DNA of 64,000 bases from Planctomycetaceae bacterium (GTDB lineage: Bacteria; Planctomycetota; Planctomycetia; Planctomycetales; Planctomycetaceae). Shown here piece after piece: positions 55,901-64,000 of the stretch (within the stretch, counting starts at the first letter, position 1; the number at the start of each line of letters is the position of its first letter). The stretch lies in contig JABISG010000123.1 in NCBI GenBank assembly GCA_018699955.1, forward strand, positions 1 through 64,000. The letters are read 5' to 3'. The position numbers and the translations under genes are program-made. The notes beneath the pieces are model-generated. The model was given only the letters and a program-made list of their open reading frames with translations, was not told the DNA's origin and made no database searches.

Positions 55901-56091
55901 CTCAGCATGAAGTCGCCCCGCAACGCCTCATCTTCCACAATCTCCGGCGTCAGCGGTTCAACTTCCGGCAGTCCGTCGGTTGGCGTCGATTCGACCTGCG
56001 GCTGCTCTGTCGCGTCGATACCATTCGCGCCCGTCGTAGCATCGATTTCGTTTTCGGCGGGTGTCGGCGATTCTTCGGGAGAAATGCTCAC
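52942..56091 (-). CDS. Polytopic membrane protein with C-terminal TPR domain
   Basis: A 1049-residue protein. After an acidic N-terminus come about ten membrane helices (residues ~60-420, such as FMLRAFILVLAALVAWTEIA and MLTVLKVLIVAATFFLVTRC), an extracytoplasmic segment, and TPR-like repeats from ~690 onwards (AFRVLGNAYAFLSKLEASIV, YRQTIAAYNQAIQIDPDRAA, LTHLEAGQFKQAAKCFRNVV). The membrane part resembles the multi-helix domains of PMT-like or O-antigen-ligase-like proteins, but no catalytic motif is clear. The start is GTG 56091. Function unknown, probably envelope polysaccharide or protein assembly. Confidence 0.75.
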   Translation of the reverse strand: MSISPEESPTPAENEIDATTGANGIDATEQPQVESTPTDGLPEVEPLTPEIVEDEALRGDFMLRAFILVLAALVAWTEIAETSTLVHVKAGQYLTANGGLPPKVDVFSSTAVGRPWVNLSWLFDLALAGAFAIAGAKMLTVLKVLIVAATFFLVTRCVRSDVSTWWGSIAAALALLACHPYFTALPEVVTLLGLAAVLWILHRWRAAESNRNVIWWLVPTFILWANLDGRMFLGLSLLALYAIGDLVGTLIGVSGLAQSERRRQLWIVLAACLVAACLNPFGWQALTEPARLYGIEYPAFRINFANTTNLVNLQYFPLFRWPVIERPHIVAGLVLMAAALVTLVLNRRQFDLGHAFVLFGFAGFAVIANHELAAAAVVACVVATLNGQDWYRDRFSQVYSIEFKERLFSSGGRALTVVAMFAIAFLSASGRFNDPAGRRIGWGFHPELLSTITGLQGDIEDSFDDRPFNFRTDQGDLLIWVGQKPFIDSRLPLYTGTGPDDLLSIHRKTRQSLRSRAPGQPFSGRSEIWKQTFDRFEVTHVLPRLSGHAPDYATFLSLQPPDWTITRLGSMTASVYRADIREKNQELDDYLKKRTLNLIEDAFRGKVEELKPRTSWPQTSTTYQRLLSSPRHVRPVAAQESLHFDRYIQQFQNPTSGQIQAPQDLAAATAHLAIRFANQALAENPESPEAFRVLGNAYAFLSKLEASIVGGENYDSSRRYRQTIAAYNQAIQIDPDRAAVQIGLFLVYSNNKVYGNDSKKLQLARRALQRFEESTDFESNKSEAAQAQQTGILQTQLQLTTEVETQLKQIDDEIAKASAGAEGVDMFRIAQFAYGKGCVLRAIELLEQDPTSISERPDVRLFYAMLLHEAGRVQEAADILQSIEGIASQVELPLGWQSLAAWASLANGNYEGAVSLWSSADEMARQQIQPLLVPLAANGPSISWTALQSQVVANSIGGVGVAAARIQFDIGLTHLEAGQFKQAAKCFRNVVKLDPTSGNRRLAEFYYFLLTEKQIEAPLPLDRIPLDPGDMFAPEEATAPAETDKPQNK

Positions 56092-56304
56092 AGATGACCT
56101 GTTTTCCTGGCTGCGCGGTTATTGGGAGAACGGCACGATTCCATCGGCCGGGAGTTTGCGCTCAAGGCCGAGAGATCGGGTGCATGCTATTGCGGCAGGG
56201 CTGAATTGGTCAAGCAGAAACGGCGCAAACCGGTCGATGTCAGTACTTACGCGACTCGATGAAGAACCGTTGGGGGAATCTGTACCAGCGAGCCGGCGGC
56301 CCAG

Positions 56305-57582
56305 TTACCCTATTTGCTCTTGTCCCACCCAGGCACGCAACGCTTCCGGAACGACAACGCTGCCATCGGCCTGCTGATAGTTCTCCAGAATGGCGACAAT
56401 GGCCCGCGTGACGGCCACCGCCGTGCCGTTGAGCGTGTGGACGAATTGCGTTCCCTTTTTCTCGGGCGACTTGCAGCGGGTGTTCAATCTGCGGGCCTGA
56501 TAGTCGGTGCAGTTCGATGCCGACGTCACTTCGCCGTATTCGCCATTCTCGCCGCGTCCCGGCATCCATGCTTCGAGGTCGAACTTGCGGTACGCCGGTC
56601 CGCCGAGGTCTCCCGTGCAGGTGTCGATCACACGATAGGGAATTCCCAGCCCCTGAAAAATGTCTTCCTCAATGGCGACGACCTCTTCCTGAAACGCGTT
56701 CGAGGTTTCAACGTCGGGCGTGGTGAAGCCGAACATTTCGACTTTTGTGAATTGATGCACGCGATAAATGCCGCGTGTCGCGCGGCCGTGTGCGCCTGCT
56801 TCGGTGCGGAAGCAATGAGAGATGCCGGCCCGCTTGATCGGCAAGTCGGCGGCATCGATGGTCTGATCTTTCATCATGCCGCCGAGCGTAATTTCCGCCG
56901 TCGCCACGAGGCTCAAGTCGCTGTTTTCGACAGAATAAATCTGTGCTTCCGGTCCGCGTGGGCTGAAGCCGATGCCTTCCAGCACGTCATCGCGGGCCAG
57001 GTCGGGCGTGGTGCATAACTCGAACCCTGCCGCCCGCACTTTGGTAGCCGCATATTGAATCAACGCCAGCTCGAGCAGAACAGCCTCGTTCTTCAAGAAA
57101 TAAAATCCGTGGCCGGCGACGCGCGAACCGGCTTCGAGATCCAGCAGATTATTCTTCTCGGCCAACTCGACGTGATCGAGTGCCTTGAAGTCGAACTGCG
57201 GTTTATCGCCCCACGTTCGCAACGTAACACTATCTTCTTCCGAGGCACTGACCGGCGCATCGGGGTGCGACATGTTGGGAATTCGCGCCTGCTCGACGCG
57301 CAAGTCGGCTTCAAGCTGTTTTAGCTCGACTTCATTCTCACCGACCAAACCACGGAGTTCTTTGCCCCGCGCGATGAGCGACTGTTTTTCGTCGGCGGCC
57401 GCCTTCGGAATCTGCGACGACGTTGCCTTTTGATCGTGCCGCAGTCGATCGCCCTCTTGAATCAGCCCGCTGCGTCGCTCACGCAGTTCCACGAGCTTAT
57501 CGATATCGACTTCAACCCCACGATTCTGGCAGTTCTCAGCCACCGCATCCCGATTGTCACAAATAAACTGCAAATCAAGCAT
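56305..57582 (-). CDS. serS: Seryl-tRNA synthetase
   Basis: Charges tRNA-Ser. The 425-residue class II synthetase has the N-terminal tRNA-binding coiled coil (residues ~25-110, LVELRERRSGLIQEGDRLRH), the TAEITLGGMM serine-site strand (a variant of the usual TAE-x-P), motif 2 (FRTEAGAHGRATRGIYRVHQ, then FTKVEMF) and motif 3 (NGTAVAVTRAIVAILENYQ). EVTSASNCTDYQARRLNTRC is also canonical. ATG 57582. It lies 86 bp downstream of the M20 peptidase on the same strand. Confidence 0.97.
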   Translation of the reverse strand: MLDLQFICDNRDAVAENCQNRGVEVDIDKLVELRERRSGLIQEGDRLRHDQKATSSQIPKAAADEKQSLIARGKELRGLVGENEVELKQLEADLRVEQARIPNMSHPDAPVSASEEDSVTLRTWGDKPQFDFKALDHVELAEKNNLLDLEAGSRVAGHGFYFLKNEAVLLELALIQYAATKVRAAGFELCTTPDLARDDVLEGIGFSPRGPEAQIYSVENSDLSLVATAEITLGGMMKDQTIDAADLPIKRAGISHCFRTEAGAHGRATRGIYRVHQFTKVEMFGFTTPDVETSNAFQEEVVAIEEDIFQGLGIPYRVIDTCTGDLGGPAYRKFDLEAWMPGRGENGEYGEVTSASNCTDYQARRLNTRCKSPEKKGTQFVHTLNGTAVAVTRAIVAILENYQQADGSVVVPEALRAWVGQEQIG

Positions 57583-57668
57583 TTGAAAATTTCAATCAGA
57601 AACAGATTATGAATGTATTCCATCGCGCACCGACACCGCTTGCGGTTTCGCAGCGAACGAGTCGTCTC

Positions 57669-59030
57669 TCAACGCCCCAACTCGTCCCACAAATAAGCGC
57701 TGGCCCGAATTCCCTTTGCGAAGTCGTCAAGGCTGAATCGCTCGTTCGGGCTGTGCAAATTGTCGGTGTCCTGCCCCCAACCCAACAGGAGTGTATCGAC
57801 TCCCAGCAGGTCGCGGAAGGTTGTGACGACGGGAATCGAACCCCCTTCGCGAATCAACACCGGAGCCGTCCCAAATGACCGCTCAATGGCCACGGCCGCC
57901 GCGTTCATCCACGGGCTATCGGTCGCAAACACCAACGCATCGCCTCCATGATAGGCCGAAAATTCCATCGTCACGCCGGTCGGACAATTCGATTCGAGAT
58001 GTTTTCGTAGCGCTTCCGTTAGGGCATGCGGATCTTGGTTCGGCACCAGTCGGCAACTGATTTTCGCCGTCGCCGAGGCAGGCACAATTGTCTTCGGACC
58101 GGCCCCGGTGTAACCGCCGAAAATGCCGTTGATGTCGCAGGTCGGCCGCGCCCATCGCCGTTCCAATGTTGTGTAACCTTCCTCGCCGAAAGTTGCACTG
58201 ACGCCCAATCCTTTCAGGTAAGACGCTTCATCGAAGGGCAGGTTCGCTAGCCGTTTGCGTTCCTCCTCAGAAAGTGGAACCACACCGTCGTAGAAACCCG
58301 GAATCTGCACGCGGCCCTGTTCATCGTGCAGCGTTGCCATCAGTCGAGCGAGCGCATTGGCGGGATTCGCCACCGACCCGCCGAACATTCCACTGTGCAA
58401 ATCCTGCGACGGGCCGTTCAGCGTGACCTCGCACGCCAGAATTCCCCGCAAACCGTAGGTAATGGCCGGCATACTGGGCGCATATTGGCTGGTGTCGCTG
58501 ACGACCGCGATGTCGCAGGCCACCTTCTCCTTATTATTTGCCAGAAAGACATCCAGATTGCCACTGCCAACTTCCTCCTCTCCCTCGATCACGAATTTGA
58601 CATTCACCGGCAACTTGCCAACGGATTTCAACCACGCCTCGACCGATTTGACATGCGTAAACATCTGCCCTTTGTCATCGGTTGCCCCGCGTGCATAAAT
58701 CCGCCCGTCTCGAACCGTCGGTTCAAAGGGGGGTGAAATCCACTGGTCAATCGGATCGGCCGGCTGGACATCGTAATGTCCGTAAACCATCGCCGTCGGC
58801 GCGTCGGCAGCCTGCAACCACTCGCCGTAAACAATCGGATGCCCGTCCGTCTCAATCAACTCGGCAGTCAGCCCGGCGTCAACCAGCCGGTCCCGCGTAA
58901 ACTCCGCCGCCTTGCGCACATCGCCCGCATAAGCCGGGTCGGCACTCACACTGGGAATCCGCAGAAACTCCGTCAACTCATCAACAAACCGGTCGGCGTT
59001 GGCATCGAGAAAGTGTTCAACCTGTTGCAT
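57669..59030 (-). CDS. M20-family metallopeptidase (dipeptidase)
   Basis: A 453-residue zinc peptidase of the M20/ArgE/DapE/CNDP-type. Metal ligands and the catalytic Glu are visible: H in [18 protein letters not shown] in [17 protein letters not shown] in [21 protein letters not shown] in [12 protein letters not shown], and the C-terminal His in [13 protein letters not shown]. The dimerisation domain lies between about residues 190 and 350. It probably cleaves dipeptides in the cytoplasm. ATG 59030. An 8-bp inverted repeat (59063-59087) sits just upstream, between this start and the neighbouring stop. Confidence 0.93.
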   Translation of the reverse strand: MQQVEHFLDANADRFVDELTEFLRIPSVSADPAYAGDVRKAAEFTRDRLVDAGLTAELIETDGHPIVYGEWLQAADAPTAMVYGHYDVQPADPIDQWISPPFEPTVRDGRIYARGATDDKGQMFTHVKSVEAWLKSVGKLPVNVKFVIEGEEEVGSGNLDVFLANNKEKVACDIAVVSDTSQYAPSMPAITYGLRGILACEVTLNGPSQDLHSGMFGGSVANPANALARLMATLHDEQGRVQIPGFYDGVVPLSEEERKRLANLPFDEASYLKGLGVSATFGEEGYTTLERRWARPTCDINGIFGGYTGAGPKTIVPASATAKISCRLVPNQDPHALTEALRKHLESNCPTGVTMEFSAYHGGDALVFATDSPWMNAAAVAIERSFGTAPVLIREGGSIPVVTTFRDLLGVDTLLLGWGQDTDNLHSPNERFSLDDFAKGIRASAYLWDELGR

Positions 59031-59182
59031 ACAAATGAATCCATTCTTGGGGGGAATCGTTCAGCGGCCGAAGAGTCACCGGCCGCTGCTCTGATGGGAC
59101 AAACCAATCACCGCTGATTGTTTGTTGAATTTAGCAAAAAGCGCCGGCGAGATACATTTGGGGGGGAGCTGCGGAGCATTCG

Positions 59183-59878
59183 CTAACATTGCTCGACTTC
59201 TGGCGTGACTGTCTTTCGAGCAGATATCGCCCATCGCACTGTTGCCGACGCGCCGACCAGGAAAAGGCTCGATAACCAGACATAGTAGCCACTACTCAAT
59301 TTGAATTTCAGGGGTGCCGGGGCGAGTGACACGTAGTGCTCCACCCCAATCAACAAACCCCCGCCGACGCATCCAAGCGACACAGCAACCAATGCCAACG
59401 AAGCAGCAATGGCACAGCGTTGCCTCGATAGCAGGTAAAACGCAAACCAGCACAGCGGGTTTGCAACAAAAGCAGGATTTCCATCCGCGAGTAAAAAGAA
59501 ACTCCACAAGAACGCGGATACGCCGAGGCCATAGGACGGTGCCACAATTCTCAGGTAGTGCTCGATCGTACCGTCCCAAGCCGGCGAGACTCGGCCGAAC
59601 GACTCCTCGTTGCAGAACGACGGCAAGACGAAGGAACTCAAGTACAACAGCGCGATCACCGCCATCTCTGGCTGCCGGATGTTCATCCTCTTGGCAACGA
59701 GTCCAGCGGGAACGGCGATTACGCCAATCGTGAGAGCAGCCAGGCACACTTCAAAGACTTCGCGGTTTTCACGACATGTTGGTAAGAAACAAAAGACGAA
59801 CGCTATACCAGCACCGGATGCCAAACCGACGGTCGTGACCACCGACCACCCGGATGGTTGGATGTCAGCTGGTTGCAT
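59183..59878 (-). CDS. Hypothetical integral membrane protein
   Basis: A 231-residue protein with about six hydrophobic segments (for example VTTVGLASGAGIAFVFCFLP, VCLAALTIGVIAVPAGLVAK, VAVSLGCVGGGLLIGVEHYV). No motif or family recognised. Cys residues are unusually frequent (about six). The start is ATG 59878, without a strong ribosome site. It lies between the PVC haem protein and the M20 gene on the same strand, 98 bp after the former; no functional link can be inferred. Confidence 0.6.
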   Translation of the reverse strand: MQPADIQPSGWSVVTTVGLASGAGIAFVFCFLPTCRENREVFEVCLAALTIGVIAVPAGLVAKRMNIRQPEMAVIALLYLSSFVLPSFCNEESFGRVSPAWDGTIEHYLRIVAPSYGLGVSAFLWSFFLLADGNPAFVANPLCWFAFYLLSRQRCAIAASLALVAVSLGCVGGGLLIGVEHYVSLAPAPLKFKLSSGYYVWLSSLFLVGASATVRWAISARKTVTPEVEQC

Positions 59879-59976
59879 AACTCACCCATTGGTAGCGGAA
59901 CACAATGATTGAATCCAACTGAGTCGGCTGGGATATATTCGTGTGATCGCAACACCACGCATCGACTTATGCTACT

Positions 59977-62967
59977 CTATTCAACTCCACCCTCCAAGCG
60001 CGGGACCTGCCCGTCACTGGCTAAGTACAGCAACAAATCTCGCACCTGCTCGTCGCTGTAGGTTCGCAGCATGCCTTCGGGCATCATGGATGTTTTCGAC
60101 GTTCGCAGTTCCTCGACATCATTCAACGAGAGTTTGACGCGTGCTTCCTGTGTTCGCAGTTCGATGAATTTGTCGTCGTGCAGGATGACGAAGCCGCTGA
60201 AGAGGCGGCCGTCGGTTGTCAGAACTTTTGTCAGGCGGTACTTCGGATCGATCACAGCATTGGGATCGACCAGATTGCTCAGCACGTAATCGATTTTCTT
60301 ACGGCCCGAACCGGTCAGGTCGGGGCCGATTGTCGCGCCGTCTCCGAATAATGTATGACACTTTGCGCAAGTCTTCTCGAACACGAGACGGCCGGCGGCG
60401 GCGCTGCCGGTTTTCAGGTAGTCCGGCGTCATCTGTTGTTTGTAACGGGCGATCTCGTCCGACTTCTTGATCTGTTTTGCATCGTCGGCCCACAACTTAT
60501 CGATGCGTTTTCTCAGTCCGGCATCGCTGAACGACCGCAGTTGTTGCAGGGCGAAGGCCGAGACGTCGCGACGGTTGACGGCGTCTTTCTCGATGGCGGT
60601 GAGCAACGCGACGGCAAACGTCTGCCGCGTTCCCAATACGCCGATGGCATCCTGTCGCTCGGACGTGTTGAGCCTGGGGTACAGGCCCAACAAGACTTTG
60701 GCCGTTGTCGGTTCGTTGCGAATGACCAGTGCCTGAATCGCATCCCGCCGCAAAGGCGATGGTTCGGTGATCAACTCGTGCAGCAACGGCACCGGCAGGC
60801 CACTCTCCAATTTCAACAGCGCGCGGAACGAATCAAGACGATCGTCGGTCGCCGCCCGTTTGTTGAGTGCCGTTTGCCGCAACTTAGCGATTGCCTTCTT
60901 GTCGCCGAAGATCGTCGCCAACCGCACGCCACTGGAACGCAGCGCCGGATTGGAACTGGCAGCGACCTGACGATACAGGAACGCCCACGATGCGGGGGCG
61001 GGTTGGCCGCCGGTGTCATTGAGAGCATCGAACATGCCGGCGAGGAAATCGAGGCGAACCTTTCCATCCGTGCTGCGCAACGCCGCCTGGACGACCCGTC
61101 CTGTGGGGGGGGAATCGACATCCAAGGTCCGGCGAGCAATGTGTCGCCTTAACAGTGAAATCTTTGTGTAGGTTGCAAGTTTCAGCGCCGCCTCATTGTC
61201 GGCGTTGACCAGCGGCTCGATGCCGTACCAGATCATCAACGGCAGGTAATGGTCTTCCGCATCTTCCGCGTGGCTCATCAATGCCTTGGCAATGTTCCAT
61301 CGGTGTTTGGGTTTCAGTCGTTGGAGGGCGGAAGCCAACGCCAACCGCACTTTGGGTGAATCATCGTCGCGTGCCAACCGCGTCATTTCTGTTAACGCTG
61401 CGGCACCGGGATATCCTTGATCCACCAGAAAACGAACCGCCCAGCGGCGAACATGTTGGTTGTCGTGTTTGAGCAAAACCACAAGTTCCGATTGCTCAAA
61501 TTCATCCATGACGAACAACGTCCACATCGCACGCAATTTCTGCAACTCATCTTTGTCGTTCTTGAAGATGGCACGTAGTCGTTTTCGCGCTGCGGAGATA
61601 TCCTGTCCCGACATTGCGCGTTCGTGCAGAATCCGCCGTGCATGGCGTGTGAACCAATCATTCGCATGCTGATGAAGTTCAGCGAGTTCGAGTGCGCTCA
61701 GGCGTTGAAGATCAACGGCTTGACTCTTCGGCTTTCCGTAGACCACCTTGAAGATGCGGCCGCTGCTGCGGTGGCTGCCGTCGCTGTCGTGGCATTCACC
61801 GATGTCGTGCCAATCGGAAACGTACACGCCGCCGTCGGGTCCGTACTTGATCGACATGCCGCGAAACCAGAGGTCGTTGCCGAACAGAAAATCGTCGGCG
61901 TGCACGCCGACATAGCTGGAATGCTTCGGCACGAGTCGATCGTTGTTGACTCGATTACCGTGCAGGTTGTTGGTGAAGAATGTGCCGCGATATTTCTTCG
62001 GCCAATTGTCACCGAGGTAGACCATGCCGCCGCAGTGTGCGTGACCGCCGCCGGCGACCGAGTGATGATCGTGTGTTTCTCGCGAACTTTGCCAGACGCC
62101 CCCGCCCCAGTGAAGGTGGTTGGCAATCGATTGAATGCGACCGTAAGCATACGGGTTGTCGCGTTCGGCGGCACGGCGCTGGCAATACATGCCCGGCACG
62201 ATGTGCCACAGGTGAGCAGTGACTGTATTGGCCGTGAACAGGTCGCCGTACTCGTTGAAGTCGGCTCCCCACGGATTGACCATCCCCTCGGCGACCGACT
62301 CGAATTTGTGATGAATCGGATGGAATCGCCAGATTCCACGCGTAATGCGAGTCCGTTCGTCTTTCGGAGTTCCCGGCGCTCCGACGAACGAGGGGGTCGA
62401 TAGCCCGAGCGCTCCGTATAGCCAGCCGTCCGGTCCCCAATGAAAATTGTTTAGTACGTTGTTCTTCGAAATCTGAAAGCCATCGAGCATGGCAATCGGT
62501 TTGGAATCCGGGATGTCGTTTCTGTCGCGATCAGGAATGAATGCCAATTCGGGCGTGTTGGCAATCCAGACGCCGCCATGCCCGACGGCAATTCCCGTCA
62601 GATACCGTCCCTTGTCCCAGAAGACCGTGCGTTTGTCGAAGCGGCCGTCGTTGTCTGTGTCTTCCAGAATCAGAATGCGATCCGAACCGCCGTCGGCCTT
62701 CCACACGGGATGCGAGTAATTCTCAACAACCCACAATCGGCCCCGGTCGTCAAAGTCAAACGCAATCGGCCGCCGCAAATCCGGCTCGCCCGCAAACAGC
62801 GTGACGTGAAACCCCTTCGGCACGGTAATGCGATTCAGCGATTCCGCCGGCGTGAGCGGAATGTCTTTCGGGTCTTGCGAATTGACAACTCCGCGCGGCA
62901 AGTCGTCGCCCTGCGCAACAGGAATGCTGGCAGAAATGAGAAACAGGACTGCAAGAATTCGTAGCAC
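59977..62967 (-). CDS. PVC-type membrane/periplasmic dehydrogenase-like protein with c-type haem
   Basis: A 996-residue exported protein. A signal peptide (MLRILAVLFLISASIPVAQG) leads to a beta-propeller glucose/sorbosone dehydrogenase-like half (VPKGFHVTLFAGEPDLRRPI, GRLWVVENYSHPVW, FHWGPDGWLYGALGLS, HAHCGGMVYLGDNWP), then HEAT-like repeats (~540-800), then a cytochrome c domain with CAKCH near residue 866 and a later Met (MMPEGML) as likely axial ligand. Planctomycetes encode many of these; they are thought to oxidise sugars or polysaccharide products outside the membrane. GTG 62967 is the start because GGAGAG lies seven bases upstream; TTG 62991 is rejected. Confidence 0.9.
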   Translation of the reverse strand: MLRILAVLFLISASIPVAQGDDLPRGVVNSQDPKDIPLTPAESLNRITVPKGFHVTLFAGEPDLRRPIAFDFDDRGRLWVVENYSHPVWKADGGSDRILILEDTDNDGRFDKRTVFWDKGRYLTGIAVGHGGVWIANTPELAFIPDRDRNDIPDSKPIAMLDGFQISKNNVLNNFHWGPDGWLYGALGLSTPSFVGAPGTPKDERTRITRGIWRFHPIHHKFESVAEGMVNPWGADFNEYGDLFTANTVTAHLWHIVPGMYCQRRAAERDNPYAYGRIQSIANHLHWGGGVWQSSRETHDHHSVAGGGHAHCGGMVYLGDNWPKKYRGTFFTNNLHGNRVNNDRLVPKHSSYVGVHADDFLFGNDLWFRGMSIKYGPDGGVYVSDWHDIGECHDSDGSHRSSGRIFKVVYGKPKSQAVDLQRLSALELAELHQHANDWFTRHARRILHERAMSGQDISAARKRLRAIFKNDKDELQKLRAMWTLFVMDEFEQSELVVLLKHDNQHVRRWAVRFLVDQGYPGAAALTEMTRLARDDDSPKVRLALASALQRLKPKHRWNIAKALMSHAEDAEDHYLPLMIWYGIEPLVNADNEAALKLATYTKISLLRRHIARRTLDVDSPPTGRVVQAALRSTDGKVRLDFLAGMFDALNDTGGQPAPASWAFLYRQVAASSNPALRSSGVRLATIFGDKKAIAKLRQTALNKRAATDDRLDSFRALLKLESGLPVPLLHELITEPSPLRRDAIQALVIRNEPTTAKVLLGLYPRLNTSERQDAIGVLGTRQTFAVALLTAIEKDAVNRRDVSAFALQQLRSFSDAGLRKRIDKLWADDAKQIKKSDEIARYKQQMTPDYLKTGSAAAGRLVFEKTCAKCHTLFGDGATIGPDLTGSGRKKIDYVLSNLVDPNAVIDPKYRLTKVLTTDGRLFSGFVILHDDKFIELRTQEARVKLSLNDVEELRTSKTSMMPEGMLRTYSDEQVRDLLLYLASDGQVPRLEGGVE

Positions 62968-63005
62968 GGGGAAACTCTCCGGAATAATCAAAACGTAATC
63001 AATTG

Positions 63006-63036
63006 GGGTGCCACTGGCGTGTCGCCAGTGGCACCC
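63006..63036 (-). terminator. Perfect hairpin (palindrome family C) between sulfatase and haem protein
   Basis: A 14-bp perfect stem, GGGTGCCACTGGCG, loop TGT, and its complement, 32 bp past the sulfatase stop. The absence of a T-run leaves open termination or mRNA protection. Related to 1-46. Confidence 0.6.
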
Positions 63037-63067
63037 ATCTGGACTGAGAAATCACAAGCCTGAAAGG

Positions 63068-64000
63068 TCAATCGGCCAACTCATACGGATCGCCGAGACG
63101 TTGCATTTCTTTCCGTAGTAAGTCTTCGAGTTCTTTGCGTTTGGTGGCATGCTCCGGTTTGTCAGCAAGGTTGATTTGATTGGAAGCCGGCTTGTGCTTC
63201 AGCAGGGCGGCGACCTCGGCGGCGTGATGTTCGGCGAGAAACTCTTTTGGGTTGTCTCGTAGGTTGAAGAGTTGTGTCTCGCGGACTGTGCCCTCCAGTA
63301 CATCATATTTAATCAGCTTCCAGCCGTCGGTTTTGATGGATCGCATGCCCGGCTTGGTGCCGCCGCAATAGCAGCCATACAGCGTGTCGCGAATTCGCTC
63401 GGTCTTGCCTTCCAGCACGGGACGAAAGCTTTTGCCATCGACAACTTTCGGCACTTCGACGCCCGCCAGGTCACACATGGTGGGGAACACGTCGAGCAGA
63501 TAGTTGTAGCCCGATGTGTTGCTGCCCGGTTTGATTCCCGGCCCGCGGACAATGAACGGGACGCGCCACGTGTGTTCGTAGAGGTTTTGTTTTCCCGTTA
63601 GCCCGTGTCGTCCGACGGCGATTCCGTGGTCGGACGTGTAAAAGATGTACGTGTTGTCGAGTTCTCCCATCGCTTCGAGTTTCTTCAGAACGCGGCCGAC
63701 TTGTTGATCGATGTTTTCGATGCAGGCGTATTCGCGTCCGAGTTCGTTGCGAATTGTTGCTTCGTCCCGCTTTTCCATCACCCCCTGCACTTTGACCTCG
63801 TCTCGCAAGCCGGGGTGTCCGTGATGGAACGGGTGTTTGGGCAAGTAGTTGATTTGCAGCGGTGGCGCATTGGGATTGGGTTTGGTGGGAATGTTGGTGT
63901 TGAATGCGCCGTATTTCTTTGCCAATTCCGGTGTCGCGTTGCGGGGATCGTGCGGGTGAGAGAATCCGAAATAAATCAGGAACGGATCGCGATCGTTGTC
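63068..64000 (-). CDS. Type I sulfatase, C-terminal part (runs off the window)
   Basis: The frame is open to the right edge, so about 310 C-terminal residues are seen. The first visible part FLIYFGFSHPHDPR then NATPELAKKYG is the conserved sulfatase segment after the active-site region; metal and sulfate contacts are in IFYTSDHGIAVGRHGLTG then KQNLYEHTWRVPFIVRGPG. The catalytic Cys or Ser lies outside the window. It differs from the sulfatase at 13128 and, with the adjacent haem protein 100 bp downstream, may form part of a polysaccharide-degradation set. A start at TTG 63925 would cut the domain and is rejected. Confidence 0.92.
   Translation of the reverse strand, partial: DNDRDPFLIYFGFSHPHDPRNATPELAKKYGAFNTNIPTKPNPNAPPLQINYLPKHPFHHGHPGLRDEVKVQGVMEKRDEATIRNELGREYACIENIDQQVGRVLKKLEAMGELDNTYIFYTSDHGIAVGRHGLTGKQNLYEHTWRVPFIVRGPGIKPGSNTSGYNYLLDVFPTMCDLAGVEVPKVVDGKSFRPVLEGKTERIRDTLYGCYCGGTKPGMRSIKTDGWKLIKYDVLEGTVRETQLFNLRDNPKEFLAEHHAAEVAALLKHKPASNQINLADKPEHATKRKELEDLLRKEMQRLGDPYELAD

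Overview
The window looks like chromosomal DNA of a planctomycete (PVC group). The basis is gene content rather than any marker gene: two secreted sulfatases, a CxxCH haem protein fused to a beta-propeller and HEAT-like repeats, a ThuA-domain protein, a sialate O-acetylesterase-like enzyme, a two-BON-domain protein with an aromatic tail, planctomycete-style leucine-rich repeats, paired VWA membrane proteins, and many short GC-rich palindromes between genes. No rRNA, tRNA, CRISPR, IS element or phage gene was found, so the genus cannot be named.

Region 1 (1-11343, + strand) is a tightly packed, largely overlapping gene run: the 3' end of a phosphohistidine-domain enzyme, an NTF2-like secreted/anchored protein, a sulfotransferase, a cytochrome P450, an MFS exporter, a GNAT-like protein, an acyl-AMP/CoA ligase, a UbiA-type membrane prenyltransferase and a complete 891-residue enzyme with the ATP-grasp / middle / phosphohistidine layout of PEP synthase and rifampicin phosphotransferase. 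It reads as one operon for an undescribed small molecule or lipid that could be activated, prenylated, oxidised, sulfated or phosphorylated and exported. It is the best candidate here for a new system. The two phosphohistidine enzymes that bracket the run each carry a different dispersed palindromic repeat translated in frame in an interdomain linker.

Region 2 (11368-14642, - strand) holds a sulfatase, a class I methyltransferase and a BtaA/DUF3419 protein. The last two overlap by one base and could be a betaine-lipid (BtaB/BtaA) pair. Region 3 (14788-21470) has a small unknown gene, a PMT/ArnT-like membrane glycosyltransferase overlapping nadC, divergent alanine dehydrogenase, and a GspE/PilB-type ATPase with unusual N-terminal membrane segments.

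Region 4 (21543-28828) contains a CvpA-like protein, an ExbB/TolQ channel without a visible ExbD, a very large TPR protein, a lipoprotein and the BON protein, all likely cell-envelope functions. Region 5 (29193-38674) mixes housekeeping and accessory genes: a serine hydrolase, MoxR-like AAA ATPase, LOG-family enzyme, purM, an orphan ABC-2 permease, a highly acidic membrane protein, a family 5 uracil-DNA glycosylase, a class V aminotransferase and a MATE exporter.

Region 6 (38926-50876) has a sialate O-acetylesterase-like enzyme, an LRR protein, ThuA, a Nudix hydrolase, a glucose-dehydrogenase-like MDR enzyme, an N-acyl-D-amino-acid deacylase and two large VWA membrane proteins. Region 7 (51230-64000) has ettA, a membrane-TPR protein, serS, an M20 peptidase, a small membrane protein, the PVC haem protein and the C-terminal part of a second sulfatase that runs off the window.

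At least four families of palindromes are scattered through the gaps, mostly just after stop codons or before start codons, where they could act as terminators or mRNA-end hairpins.
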